From the NCBI RefSeq assembly GCF_001702265.1, contig NZ_MAUE01000002.1, forward strand, positions 303,479 to 367,478: 64,000 bases of DNA. The letters are read 5' to 3'. Below are positions 1 through 9,056 of the stretch, one piece after another. Each line of letters begins with the position of its first letter. Position 1 is the stretch's first letter. Origin of the DNA: Pseudomonas aylmerensis. Its GTDB lineage: Bacteria > Pseudomonadota > Gammaproteobacteria > Pseudomonadales > Pseudomonadaceae. The notes under the pieces are model-generated. The model saw nothing but the letters and a program-made list of their open reading frames with translations. It was not told where the DNA came from and did not search any database. The position numbers were made by a program, and so were the translations under genes.

Positions 1-288
1 TCGCATCGGCTCAACGATGTACTGCAGGCGATTCGCGGTGGGGTGTTCTCGCCGGATGACCCGGGCCGTTATGTCGGCCTGATCGACGGGCTGGTCGACT
101 ACGACCGCTTCCTGGTGTGTGCCGACTTTGATTCCTACTGGGACGCCCAGGCGCGGGTCGAAGCGCATTGGCACGACTCCAAGGCATGGTGGCGTTCGGC
201 AGTGCTGAATACGGCGCGGATGGGTTGGTTCAGCTCGGACCGGACCATCAGGGAGTACGCGACCGAGATCTGGAAAGCCCTCGACTAA
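1..288 (+). CDS. glgP: Glycogen phosphorylase, C-terminal fragment
   Basis: The open frame enters from the left edge and gives the last 95 residues of a glycogen/starch phosphorylase (phosphorolysis of alpha-1,4-glucan to glucose-1-phosphate). The segment GLVDYDRFLVCADFDSYWD, followed by NTARMGWFSSDRTIREYA and IWKAL at the end, is the typical family C-terminus. The catalytic and pyridoxal-phosphate lysine region lies outside the window, so activity cannot be judged. A GTG at 43 is internal and not the true start. No terminator is obvious before the REP doublet that follows. Confidence 0.85.
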   Translation, partial: SHRLNDVLQAIRGGVFSPDDPGRYVGLIDGLVDYDRFLVCADFDSYWDAQARVEAHWHDSKAWWRSAVLNTARMGWFSSDRTIREYATEIWKALD

Positions 289-318
289 ACATCGCTGACC
301 TGAACATGTGTGCGGGTT

Positions 319-410
319 TATGTGGGCGCTGGCTTGCCTGCGATAGCATCACCTCGGTGTGACTGATACGCCGACGTGTCTGCATCGCGGGCAAGCCCGG
401 CGCCCACATA
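319..410. repeat. REP doublet (REPIN)
   Basis: Two inverted arms, TATGTGGGCGCTGGCTTGCC at the left and its near complement ending GCGCCCACATA at the right, about 90 bp end to end. The inner arm ends are TGCGAT/ATCGC. It fills most of the gap between glgP and the DUF2339 gene. Confidence 0.85.
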
Positions 411-488
411 AGCGTGCTTCCACATGGGGTCTGCGTCGATATACTAGGCGCCAGTTCGCCCGCCTCGGGCTGCTTAGGGATATCGACC

Positions 489-3400
489 ATGCAATGGATT
501 TTCATGCTGATTGGCCTGGTGCTCGGCTGGACGCTCGATGAGTCGTTCACCGATGCCGGTTTCGGTGCGCTGTTGGGGTTGGGCGTGGGTCAGGCGATTC
601 GCCTGGCGAAGCTCTCGGCCCAGGCGGATCAGCAGGCACGTCAGTTGGAAACCACGCAGAAAGCGCTGATCGCGCTGGGTGAGCGCCTGCGGCAATTGGA
701 AGTGCCCACGCCGGCCAGCCCTGTGAGTGTCGAACCGCTTATCCCTGAGCCGACGCCTGTCACCCAGGCTCCTGAGCTTGTGTGGGAGTTGCCGGCAGAA
801 GCAGAAATAGCCCCCGCCGCTGCGGCTGTCGAAGCCAGCCAACCGCTGCCGGATGACGTGTGGACCCCCGCGCCCACGCCGCGCCCCCAGGAACCTGAAA
901 TCCCCCGCGGCCCCAGCCTGATCGAACGCGCGATCAGCGGCGCACGCAATTGGCTGTTTGGCGGCAATACCGTGCTGCGTGTCGGCGTAGTGCTGTTGTT
1001 TCTCGGCCTGGCGTTCCTGCTGCGCTACGCCACCGAAGGCATGGTCGTGCCGATCGAACTGCGTTACGCCGGCGTTGCCGCCGCCGCATTGGGCCTGCTG
1101 GGCCTGGGTTGGTGGCTGCGGCTGCGCAACAGCAACTACGGGCTGATGCTGCAGGGGACCGGCATTGCGGTGCTGTACCTGACGGTGTTTGCCGCGATGC
1201 GCCTGCACCCCTTGATCGACCCGAGCGCGGCGCTGGGGCTGTTGGTGGCGGTCACGGTGTTCTCGGCGATCCTGGCGATTACCCAGGATGCGCTGGGGCT
1301 AGCCTGCGCGGCGGCGCTGGGCGGCTTTGCGGCGCCGATCCTCACCTCAACCGGTGCCGGCAACCATGTGGCGCTGTTCAGTTATTTCGCCCTGCTCAAC
1401 GCCGGCATCCTTGCCATCGCGTGGTTCAAAGCCTGGCGCCTGCTCAACCTGATCGGTTTTGCCGGCACCTTTGGCATTGGCTTCGCCTGGGGCATGCGCT
1501 CCTACACGCCCGAATTGCTGTGGAGCACCGAGCCGTTCCTGATCCTGTTTTTCCTGATGTACCTGGCCATCGGCCTGTTGTTCGCCCGGCGCACATTGCT
1601 GGAAATGCGTGACGCGCCCGACGATGACAGCCGGGCTGCGCTGCTGCGTTGGTCGCTGGCCAAGGGGCACTATGTCGACGGCAGTATGCTGTTTGGCCCG
1701 CCGCTGGTGGGGTTCGGCCTGCAGTTCGCACTGGTGCAGCACCTGGAGTTTGCCGCTGCGTTCAGCGCGTTGGGCCTGGGGATCATCTACATGGGCCTGG
1801 CTCGCCTGTTGGGTGGCGGGCGCGCGTTGCTGCTGGCGGAAACCTGCCTGGCGCTGGGGGTGATCTTTGCCAGCCTGGCCATTCCGTTGGGTCTCGACGC
1901 GCGCTGGACCGCCGCCGCCTGGGCGGTCGAAGGCGCCGGGATCTTCTGGCTTGGCTTGCGTCAGGAGCGGCCCTTGGCGCGTGCCTTCGGCTTGTTGCTG
2001 CAAGTGGGTTCGGCGTTGGCATTCCTCAGTGAGCTGCGCATCGGCGAGCACACCTTGCTCGACGGCGCCCCGCTGGGGGCGCTGCTGCTCGGCGCGGCGT
2101 TGCTGTTCAGCTTCGACCAATTGCGCAAGGCCTCGGCGCAGCAGTCTGCAGCGTGGGAGCGCAAAGGCCTGCCCGTGTTGGCGAGCCTGGGCCTGGGCTT
2201 TTTGTACCTGCTTGCACCGTTCTTTTTGCTGACCCAAGGCACCGCGATCAGTTGGGCAATCGCCGGTCTGGTGACGCTGTTCGTCGGCCTGCGCATCGGC
2301 TCGCGCACCTTTCTGTTCACGGCATTCGCGGTGCAGTTGCTCGGCGGTGCTGTGTTCCTGCTGCGCTTGCAAGGCGGTGACGGCGCGGCGGTCTTCAATG
2401 CGGGCTGGAGCGGTTTGCTGACCGCCTCGCTGATCGGCCTGGCCTTGATCGGCGGCATGCTGCTGGCGGCCCGCGATGATAGCGTGCGCGGTGACGTGCG
2501 CTTGCTGCGCGGGCTTTCGGTGGTGCTGCTGGCCGGCTTGGTGCTGATCAACCTCGCGGTGCTGTTCGTGTTGCCGTGGGAAAGCGCCAGCGCGGTGTGG
2601 GCGGCCAGTGGCGTGCTGATCATCTGGCTGAGCCTGCACTTGCAGCAGCGCGTCAGTTTCGTCTTTGGCCTGCTGTTGCAGGTGATCGGAGGTAGTGCGT
2701 TCCTGCTGGCGGTGCCGCAACTGCTGGGGCCGTTGACCAGCGAGGGCTTGCGGCCGCTGGCCCACAGCGGGTTCTGGACACCGATGGTGCTGGGCCTGGC
2801 TGCCCTGGTCGGCGCCTGGCGTTTGCAACGTGAGCCGCATGCGCCGGTGTTCGCTGTGCTGAAGCTGCAGCGTCTGTCCGACCTGCTGTTGGTGTGGGGC
2901 GCGGCCTGGTGGACGCTGGCGTTGGTAGGTGAAGTGCTGCGGTTTCTTCCTGACGAGCTGCAGGGCCCGGCCTTGCTCGGCATCGCGGCGCTGAGCGTGG
3001 CGATCTGGGCGCTGCTGGCGGCGCGGCTGCACTGGGCGTCGCTCGGTGTGCTATGCGCCTTGCTGATGCCGGCGGCGGGCGTGGTGCTGCTGGTCTCGGC
3101 GCACAACTACTATCACCCGGCGGCGCACTACGGCTGGCTGGCTTGGCTGGCGGTGTTCGCGGTGCACTTCATTGCATTGCGGCGTCTGGCGGCGAGTGTG
3201 CCGGCCAGGGTGCTGAGCGTGGCCCATGTGCTGGGCTGCTGGATGCTGATCGGCGTGCTGGCGCTGGAGCTGCGTTACGGCCTGTTGCGGCTCTCGAGTG
3301 AATACAACGCCTGGCGCTGGCTGGGCTGGGCGATGCTGCCCAGCCTGTATCTGGTGCTGGCCGCCGCGCCGCGCACCTGGCCATGGCCAGTGGCGGCGTA

Positions 3401-4013
3401 CCCGCGTGAGTACCGTGTGCTGGCAGCCTTGCCGCTGGCGGTGCTGATGCTCGGCTGGTTTTGGCTGGCGAACAGCTTCAGTGACGGCACGGCGAACCCT
3501 TTGCCCTATGTGTCTTTGCTCAACCCGTTGGACCTGGGCCTGCTGTTTGCGCTGCTGGGTGTGTACCTGTGGTCGCGCAGCGTGGCGCCGCAACGTGGGC
3601 CGCGTGCCGAGTTGATCGCCCAGGGTGTAGCGGGCGTTTCGCTGTTTGCCTTCTTCACCGCGTTGGTGATGCGCACGGCCCACCATTGGGGCGGGGTGCC
3701 TTTCCATTTGGATGCGTTGCTGGCGTCGATGCTGGTACAGGCCGGCCTGTCGATCGTCTGGACCCTCATCGCCCTCGGCTTGATGATCGGTGGCCACCTG
3801 CGCCATCGTCGTGAAGTGTGGTTGATCGGGGCGGTGTTGATTGCGGTAGTGGTCGCCAAACTGTTCTTTGTCGAACTGAGCAACCGCGGCGGTCTGGCGC
3901 GGATCGTGTCGTTCATCGGCGTGGGCGGGCTGTTGCTGGTGGTGGGCTACTTTGCGCCGCTGCCGCCCAAGCGTGCCGAACCTGTATTGGAAACTGAAGG
4001 AGCAGCCTCTTGA
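489..4013 (+). CDS. DUF2339 family large integral membrane protein
   Basis: A 1174-residue protein of unknown function. The N-terminus is one membrane helix (about residues 1-20), then a Gln/Leu-rich coiled coil (about 35-65), a Pro/Ala-rich linker (about 70-140), and then more than twenty hydrophobic segments to the C-terminus. The segment GNTVLRVGVVLLFLGLAFLL marks the start of the DUF2339 core. I chose ATG 489, which begins a membrane segment directly, over the in-frame upstream ATG 414, whose 25 extra codons lie mostly before the REP-distal leader and look non-coding. The stop overlaps the start of the DUF3999 gene by 4 bases, so the two are translationally coupled. No catalytic motif was recognised. 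Confidence 0.85.
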   Translation: MQWIFMLIGLVLGWTLDESFTDAGFGALLGLGVGQAIRLAKLSAQADQQARQLETTQKALIALGERLRQLEVPTPASPVSVEPLIPEPTPVTQAPELVWELPAEAEIAPAAAAVEASQPLPDDVWTPAPTPRPQEPEIPRGPSLIERAISGARNWLFGGNTVLRVGVVLLFLGLAFLLRYATEGMVVPIELRYAGVAAAALGLLGLGWWLRLRNSNYGLMLQGTGIAVLYLTVFAAMRLHPLIDPSAALGLLVAVTVFSAILAITQDALGLACAAALGGFAAPILTSTGAGNHVALFSYFALLNAGILAIAWFKAWRLLNLIGFAGTFGIGFAWGMRSYTPELLWSTEPFLILFFLMYLAIGLLFARRTLLEMRDAPDDDSRAALLRWSLAKGHYVDGSMLFGPPLVGFGLQFALVQHLEFAAAFSALGLGIIYMGLARLLGGGRALLLAETCLALGVIFASLAIPLGLDARWTAAAWAVEGAGIFWLGLRQERPLARAFGLLLQVGSALAFLSELRIGEHTLLDGAPLGALLLGAALLFSFDQLRKASAQQSAAWERKGLPVLASLGLGFLYLLAPFFLLTQGTAISWAIAGLVTLFVGLRIGSRTFLFTAFAVQLLGGAVFLLRLQGGDGAAVFNAGWSGLLTASLIGLALIGGMLLAARDDSVRGDVRLLRGLSVVLLAGLVLINLAVLFVLPWESASAVWAASGVLIIWLSLHLQQRVSFVFGLLLQVIGGSAFLLAVPQLLGPLTSEGLRPLAHSGFWTPMVLGLAALVGAWRLQREPHAPVFAVLKLQRLSDLLLVWGAAWWTLALVGEVLRFLPDELQGPALLGIAALSVAIWALLAARLHWASLGVLCALLMPAAGVVLLVSAHNYYHPAAHYGWLAWLAVFAVHFIALRRLAASVPARVLSVAHVLGCWMLIGVLALELRYGLLRLSSEYNAWRWLGWAMLPSLYLVLAAAPRTWPWPVAAYPREYRVLAALPLAVLMLGWFWLANSFSDGTANPLPYVSLLNPLDLGLLFALLGVYLWSRSVAPQRGPRAELIAQGVAGVSLFAFFTALVMRTAHHWGGVPFHLDALLASMLVQAGLSIVWTLIALGLMIGGHLRHRREVWLIGAVLIAVVVAKLFFVELSNRGGLARIVSFIGVGGLLLVVGYFAPLPPKRAEPVLETEGAAS

Positions 4014-5365
4014 TCGGTAAGTTGAGCATGATTGCGGTGGGCTTGTGTACGACGTTGGCCGTGTGGGCGCAGGAAACCCCGGCCGATTTCACCACCCAGG
4101 TACCGCTGGCGGTGAGTGGCAACGGCCCTTGGTATCGCCTGGAGTTGCCCCTCGCCGTGCAGTTGGCCGCGCGCCAGGCTGACCTGAGCGATGTGCGCGT
4201 GTTCAACGCCGCCGGCGAGCCGCAAGCCTATGCGCTGTCGCGCCAGACCTCCGAGCGCACCGAAAGCCGCAACATCACTGACGTGAAGTGGTTCCCGCTG
4301 TACGCCTCCGATACCCGTGACGCTTCGCCTGGCGTGACGATGAAAGCCACTACGGCGGGCACGCTGGTGGAAATCAAACCCTCGAGCGGCGCGAAGCCCG
4401 GCAAGCAGGTATTGCGCGGCTGGGTGCTGGATGCCAGCGCGATCAAGGCGCCATTGCAGCAGTTGAGCCTCGACTGGAGCCGCGACCACGAGGGCTTCCA
4501 GCGCTTCAGCATCGAAGCCAGCGATGACTTGCAGCACTGGGAATCCTGGGGCGATGGGCAGGTGGCACGCTTGTCGTTTGCCGATGAGCGAGTCGAGCAG
4601 CATGACGTCAGCTTGCCAGGGCAGTCCGCACGCTACCTGCGCCTGATGTGGCAAGGCCAGGCGGCGCCGCGCCTGACCTCGGCCAAGCTGGTGAGTGCAT
4701 CGAGCAGCAGTCTGCCGCTGCCGTTGGTGTGGTCGCAGCCGTTGGCGGGGTCGCGGCTCAAGGCGGGGGAGTACAGTTGGCAGTTGCCGGTGGGGCTGAA
4801 TGTCGAGCGCTTGCGGGTTGAATTGAAGCAGCCCAACACCTTGGCGCCGGTGACCTTGGCAGGGCGGCGGGACAGCCAGCAGGCCTGGCAACCGTTGAGC
4901 AATGGCTTGCTGTACCGCCTGACCCAGAACGGCCAGGACGTGGTGCAGGATGAGCTGCGTTTGCCTGGCCAGGTGGTCAACCAGCTGAAATTGCAGGTGG
5001 ACGAGCGCGGCGGTGGCCTGGGCGTTGAAGCACCGGCCCTGCGTTTTGCCGTGCGCGCCACGCAGTTGGTGTTCCTGGCGCGGGGTGAGCCGCCGTTCAC
5101 GCTGGCGTTGGGCAATGCCTCGGTGAAGGCGGCGAACCTGCCGCTGTCGACGCTGATTCCCGATTACAGCGCCGCGCGCGTCAAGGCGCTGGGCCAGGCT
5201 ACGTTGTCGACGGAGGTGGTGGTCAAATCGCCGGCCGTGGTGGCGCCGACCGAGGCCGGCACCGACTGGAAGAAGCTCGGCCTGTGGGCCGTACTCCTGC
5301 TGGGTGTGGCGGCGCTGGGAGGCATGGCCTACAGTTTGCTGCGCAAGCCGCCGGTGGCACGTTAA
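4010..5365 (+). CDS. DUF3999 family protein, signal peptide and C-terminal membrane anchor
   Basis: A 451-residue protein starting at TTG 4010, which overlaps the DUF2339 stop (TTGA) and sits behind a GAAGGAG ribosome site. Residues 1-20 resemble a signal peptide ending VWA-Q, and residues about 423-445 form one membrane helix followed by a short basic tail. The bulk should therefore be periplasmic. Residues about 150-210 (FSIEASDDLQHWESWGDG and later ARYLRLMW) look like an F5/8-type-C/discoidin galactose-binding-like fold; this is my inference from pattern only. DUF3999 genes are usually paired with DUF2339 genes, as here. Function is unknown. Confidence 0.8.
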   Translation: MIGKLSMIAVGLCTTLAVWAQETPADFTTQVPLAVSGNGPWYRLELPLAVQLAARQADLSDVRVFNAAGEPQAYALSRQTSERTESRNITDVKWFPLYASDTRDASPGVTMKATTAGTLVEIKPSSGAKPGKQVLRGWVLDASAIKAPLQQLSLDWSRDHEGFQRFSIEASDDLQHWESWGDGQVARLSFADERVEQHDVSLPGQSARYLRLMWQGQAAPRLTSAKLVSASSSSLPLPLVWSQPLAGSRLKAGEYSWQLPVGLNVERLRVELKQPNTLAPVTLAGRRDSQQAWQPLSNGLLYRLTQNGQDVVQDELRLPGQVVNQLKLQVDERGGGLGVEAPALRFAVRATQLVFLARGEPPFTLALGNASVKAANLPLSTLIPDYSAARVKALGQATLSTEVVVKSPAVVAPTEAGTDWKKLGLWAVLLLGVAALGGMAYSLLRKPPVAR

Positions 5366-5475
5366 ATAAAGTCCATGAACTCTATTGGGTTTAAATCCTC
5401 TGATAGGAGGAAATACGCCCCGACTCGCGTTAAACTGCGCGGGTTTTTAGCCCCCCCCATTCTCCGGAGCCTTCC

Positions 5476-6486
5476 ATGTCCCGCGTTACCTTGAGTCGCT
5501 ATTTGATTGAGCAGACCCGCAGCAACAACACGCCTGCCGATCTGCGCTTCCTTATCGAAGTGGTGGCGCGTGCTTGCAAGGAAATCAGCCACGCCGTCTC
5601 CAAAGGCGCACTGGGTGGTGTCCTGGGCAGCATGGGCACTGAAAACGTGCAGGGCGAAGTACAGAAGAAGCTCGACGTACTCTCCAACGAGATCCTGCTC
5701 GAAGCCAACGAATGGGGCGGTCACCTGGCCGGCATGGCGTCCGAAGAAATGGACAATGCCTACCAGATTCCGGGCAAATACCCGAAAGGCGCCTACCTGT
5801 TGGTATTCGACCCGCTGGACGGTTCGTCGAACATCGACATCAATGCCCCGGTCGGCACCATCTTCTCGGTACTGCGTTGCCCGAACGAATACCTGAGCCA
5901 GAACGAAGCCTTGAACGAAAAGGCCTTCCTGCAGCCAGGCACCGAGCAGGTCGCTGCCGGCTACGCGATCTACGGCCCGCAGACCATGCTGGTGCTGACC
6001 CTGGGCGACGGCGTCAAGGGCTTTACCCTGGACCGTGAAATGGGCAGCTTCGTACTGACCCACGAAGACATCTCGATCCCTGCCTCGACCCAGGAATTCG
6101 CGATCAACATGTCCAACCAGCGTCACTGGGAAGCCCCGGTACAGCGCTACGTCAACGAGCTGATGGAAGGCGAGGAAGGCCCGTTGAAGAAGAACTTCAA
6201 CATGCGCTGGGTGGCTGCGATGGTCGCTGACGTACACCGCATCCTGACCCGTGGTGGCCTGTTCATGTACCCACGCGACAGCCGCGAGCCATCCAAGCCA
6301 GGCAAGCTGCGCCTGATGTACGAAGCCAACCCGATGTCGTTCCTGGTAGAGCAGGCGGGCGGTGCGTCCACCGACGGCCACCAGCGCATCCTCGACATCC
6401 AGCCTGAAGGCCTGCACCAGCGTGTGGCGGTGTTCCTGGGTTCCAAGGAAGAAGTTGAGCGTGTGACGGCCTATCACAAGGCATAA
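5476..6486 (+). CDS. fbp: Fructose-1,6-bisphosphatase class I
   Basis: Gluconeogenic enzyme that hydrolyses fructose-1,6-bisphosphate to fructose-6-phosphate. The 336-residue length is normal for the class I family. The metal and substrate motif [11 protein letters not shown] is at about residues 115-125, and the ribose/phosphate region [16 protein letters not shown] is near 240. Start ATG 5476 follows CCGGAG at good spacing. It is monocistronic, with a strong terminator directly downstream. Pseudomonads use the Entner-Doudoroff route and depend on this enzyme for growth on organic acids. Confidence 0.96.
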   Translation: MSRVTLSRYLIEQTRSNNTPADLRFLIEVVARACKEISHAVSKGALGGVLGSMGTENVQGEVQKKLDVLSNEILLEANEWGGHLAGMASEEMDNAYQIPGKYPKGAYLLVFDPLDGSSNIDINAPVGTIFSVLRCPNEYLSQNEALNEKAFLQPGTEQVAAGYAIYGPQTMLVLTLGDGVKGFTLDREMGSFVLTHEDISIPASTQEFAINMSNQRHWEAPVQRYVNELMEGEEGPLKKNFNMRWVAAMVADVHRILTRGGLFMYPRDSREPSKPGKLRLMYEANPMSFLVEQAGGASTDGHQRILDIQPEGLHQRVAVFLGSKEEVERVTAYHKA

Positions 6487-6538
6487 CCCACGGCGATAAA
6501 TTATCGGCCGTGTTGTGAGCTGGTTCACCGTTAAAGAA

Positions 6539-6575
6539 GCCCCGAAACGTTTCAGCGTTTTCGGGGCTTTTTTGT
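6539..6575 (+). terminator. Rho-independent terminator of fbp
   Basis: A GC-rich stem (GCCCCGAAA with loop-proximal bases, closing with TTTCGGGGC) is followed by a run of T residues. It lies about 50 bases after the fbp stop. Confidence 0.9.
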
Positions 6576-6662
6576 TTTCGTTCGTCGGGAACCAGACACC
6601 TCTTTTCCCTTCTAAGCTTCTGGCAGATACCCAAGCTGCTTCGTCCCTCCAGGAGTTTTTCC

Positions 6663-6917
6663 ATGTCGTTACGCCGTCTCGCTTTGCTGGCTTTTTGCGT
6701 GCTGTTGGCCGCTTGCAGCAAGGTCAACCAGGAAAATTACGCAAAGTTGTCGGCTGGCATGGCCAAGGCCGAGGTGGAGTCGCTGCTGGGTAAGCCGACC
6801 GATTGTTCTGGCGCACTGGGCATGTCCAGCTGCACGTGGGGCGATAAAAACAGCTTTATCAGCGTTCAATATGCCGGTGACAAAGTTCTGATGTTTTCCG
6901 GGCAAGGCCTGAAGTAA
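6663..6917 (+). CDS. Small lipoprotein with BamE/SmpA-like fold
   Basis: An 84-residue lipoprotein. The lipobox LLAAC gives the acylated cysteine at residue 18, and the following Ser suggests outer-membrane sorting. The segment AKLSAGMAKAEVESLLGKP is the helix-turn signature shared by BamE/OmlA and DUF3862 proteins, and two cysteines (positions about 43 and 52) may form a disulphide. Start ATG 6663 is preceded by CCAGGAG. It lies 30 bases before a lipocalin lipoprotein gene in the same orientation, so the two may be co-transcribed. It is too short for BamE itself, and the specific role is unknown. Confidence 0.8.
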   Translation: MSLRRLALLAFCVLLAACSKVNQENYAKLSAGMAKAEVESLLGKPTDCSGALGMSSCTWGDKNSFISVQYAGDKVLMFSGQGLK

Positions 6918-6947
6918 ACCGGGGCGAGAGCCTGCGGGAGAAGAAGA

Positions 6948-7517
6948 ATGATGCGTTTTGTTTTGTGCCTTTGTGCCAGCCTGTTTTTGGCGGGCTGCGC
7001 CAGTCATTCTGGCGATGATCTGCAACCCAAGACCGCGAGCAACGTCAATCTCAAGCGTTACCAGGGCACCTGGTATGAGTTGGCCCGATTGCCGATGTAC
7101 TTCCAGCGCAACTGCGCGCAGTCCGAAGCCCGCTACACACTGCTGCCCGATGGCGATATGTCGGTGTTCAACCGCTGCCTGACCAGCGAGTGGAAGTGGG
7201 AAGAAGCCAAAGGCACGGCCACGCCGCAAGTGCCGGGCAAGACCGACAAGCTCTGGGTTGAATTCAATAACTGGTTTACCGCGCTGCTGCCCGGCGTCGC
7301 CAAGGGCGACTACTGGGTACTGTACGTCAGCGATGACTACAAGACCGCCATCGTAGGCAGCCCGAGCCGGCGCTACATGTGGATCCTGTCGCGCACGCCG
7401 ACGGTGAATGCCGACACCCGCGAAGACCTGCTCAGCAGGGCGCGGCAACAGGGGTATGACACCACACGGTTGATCTGGCGTACGTCGGACAAGCAGATGG
7501 CCAAGACCTCGGAGTAA
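6948..7517 (+). CDS. blc: Lipocalin family lipoprotein (Blc-like)
   Basis: A 189-residue bacterial lipocalin. The signal peptide ends in lipobox LAGC (Cys 17). The first lipocalin signature KRYQGTWYELARLP is at about residues 38-51, and YVSDDYKTAIVG and SRRYMWILSRTP are the later conserved strands. Blc-type proteins are outer-membrane lipoproteins that bind fatty acids or lysophospholipids. Start ATG 6948 follows GGGAGAAG. It is the second gene of a short lipoprotein pair and is followed by a bidirectional terminator shared with convergent hutF. Confidence 0.92.
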   Translation: MMRFVLCLCASLFLAGCASHSGDDLQPKTASNVNLKRYQGTWYELARLPMYFQRNCAQSEARYTLLPDGDMSVFNRCLTSEWKWEEAKGTATPQVPGKTDKLWVEFNNWFTALLPGVAKGDYWVLYVSDDYKTAIVGSPSRRYMWILSRTPTVNADTREDLLSRARQQGYDTTRLIWRTSDKQMAKTSE

Positions 7518-7536
7518 CTGAGGGAACCCTCAATCC

Positions 7537-7573
7537 AATAGGGGAGCTGGCTTGCCAGCTCCCCTATTTTTTT
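7537..7573. terminator. Bidirectional terminator built from a REP-like palindrome
   Basis: Near-perfect hairpin AATAGGGGAGCTGGC/GCCAGCTCCCCTATT with A residues on one flank and seven T residues on the other. It sits between convergent lipocalin and hutF genes. The stem resembles two REP heads fused back to back. Confidence 0.88.
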
Positions 7574-7583
7574 GTGTCGTCCG

Positions 7584-8948
7584 TCAGCCGAGCAAATCCT
7601 TCAAGACTTGCGTGAATGCCCGGCTGCTTTCTTCCTCGCCAGCATGGCGCCCATCCCGTACTACCCACTTACCGTTGACCAGCACATCGCGTACTTGCCG
7701 ATCACCACCGGCGAACAGCCAGCGATTCAGGATCCCGTCTTCACTCGCCGTGGCCAGGTACGGATCATTGCCGTCCAGCACAATCCAATCCGCACGCTTA
7801 CCCACTTCCAGTCGACCAATCGGCTGCCCCAGCGCCTGTGCGCCACCGTCCAGCGCGGCATCGAACAGTGTGCGGCCGACCATCGGCTGATCGCTGCGAT
7901 ACAAGCGATTGCGCCGCTGGTCGCGCAGGCGCTGGCCGTATTCCAGCCAGCGCAATTCTTCGACCACGCTCAGTGAGACGTGGCTGTCGGAGCCGATCCC
8001 AATGCGGCCGCCCTGTGCCAGAAAGTCCACGGCCGGGAAGATCCCGTCGCCCAGGTTGGCTTCGGTGGTCAGGCACAAACCGGCAATCGCGCGGCTCTTG
8101 GCCATGCGGGCGACTTCGTCGGTATCCGCGTGAGTGGCGTGCACCAGGCACCAGCGTTCATCCACCTCGACATTGTCATACAGCCATTGCAGCGGGCGTT
8201 TGCCGCTCCAGGCCAGGCAGTCGTCGACCTCCTTTTGCTGCTCGGCAATGTGGATATGCACCGGGCAAGCTTTGTCGCTGGCGGCCAGCACGTCATTGAT
8301 TTGTTGCGGGGTCACCGCGCGCAGGGAGTGAAAGCACAACCCCAGCTGCTGCGCCGGTTGCGCGGCGAGGATCGGTTTCAGGCGCGCTTGCAGGTCCAGG
8401 TAGTTTTCCGTGCTGTTGATAAACCGGCGCTGGCCGTCATTGGGTGCCTGGCCGCCAAATCCCGAGTGGGTGTAGAGCACCGGCACCAATGTCAGCCCGA
8501 TGCCGCTGCTGGCGGCCGCCTGGCTGATCTGCCGCGACAGCTCCGTGCGGTCAGCATAGGGCTGGCCACTGACGTCATGGTGCACGTAGTGGAACTCAGC
8601 CACCGAGGTGTAGCCGGCCTTGAGCATCTCGATGTACAGCTGTCGGGCGATGACCTGCAATTGCTCCGGATTGATCTTGCCAACCATGCGGTACATCAGG
8701 TCGCGCCAGGTCCAGAAGCTGTCATTCGGGTTGCCGGCGACTTCCGCCAGCCCCGCCATGGCGCGCTGGAACGCGTGGGAGTGCAGGTTCGGCATGCCCG
8801 CCAATACCGGGCCCCTGAGCCGTTCGGCGCCGTCTGCACTGGCGTTGGGCTCAACGTGGGTCAGCAGGCCATCGGCGCTGACTTCAAAGCGTACATCGTT
8901 GGCCCATCCATTAGGCAGCAGTGCGCGTTCGGCAAAGAAAGCGGACAT
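7584..8948 (-). CDS. hutF: Formimidoylglutamate deiminase
   Basis: Converts N-formimino-L-glutamate to N-formyl-L-glutamate and ammonia in the five-step histidine pathway. It is an amidohydrolase of 454 residues. Metal ligands are visible in NLHSHAFQ (about residue 55), HIHIAEQ (about 230), HATHAD (about 267) and GSDSHVS (about 318). An in-frame ATG lies 6 bases upstream at 8954, but the GGGGTG ribosome site is only 2 bases from it and 8 bases from ATG 8948, so 8948 is preferred. It is divergent from hutC, with a HutC-type operator between them. Its presence fits HutG being an N-formylglutamate amidohydrolase. Confidence 0.95.
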   Translation of the reverse strand: MSAFFAERALLPNGWANDVRFEVSADGLLTHVEPNASADGAERLRGPVLAGMPNLHSHAFQRAMAGLAEVAGNPNDSFWTWRDLMYRMVGKINPEQLQVIARQLYIEMLKAGYTSVAEFHYVHHDVSGQPYADRTELSRQISQAAASSGIGLTLVPVLYTHSGFGGQAPNDGQRRFINSTENYLDLQARLKPILAAQPAQQLGLCFHSLRAVTPQQINDVLAASDKACPVHIHIAEQQKEVDDCLAWSGKRPLQWLYDNVEVDERWCLVHATHADTDEVARMAKSRAIAGLCLTTEANLGDGIFPAVDFLAQGGRIGIGSDSHVSLSVVEELRWLEYGQRLRDQRRNRLYRSDQPMVGRTLFDAALDGGAQALGQPIGRLEVGKRADWIVLDGNDPYLATASEDGILNRWLFAGGDRQVRDVLVNGKWVVRDGRHAGEEESSRAFTQVLKDLLG

Positions 8949-8975
8949 GATCATGTCACCCCGGTCGTGTGTTTA

Positions 8976-8991
8976 TTTGTATATACATATA
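8976..8991. promoter_or_regulatory. Putative HutC operator between hutF and hutC
   Basis: Palindrome TTTGTATATACATA with the core TGTATATACA at 8978-8987. It matches the TGTA-N2-TACA pattern of the site upstream of hutU. The position, 28 bases before hutF and about 70 before hutC, would allow control of both divergent genes and autoregulation. Confidence 0.75.
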
Positions 8992-9056
8992 CAGACGTTT
9001 GCCTGCTCGGTAAACTCCGGCAATCTATGCATCTTTTCCTCTTGCAAGGATTCCCT

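Noticed and set aside
8990..9040. A sigma-54 promoter for hutF on the minus strand
   Set aside because: One GG-N10-GC spacing occurs but neither TGGC nor TTGC is present, so the match is chance level.
7980..9056. A long N-terminal extension of hutC
   Set aside because: The frame is open through the antisense of hutF, but the hutC family length, ribosome site and start context place the start at 9057.
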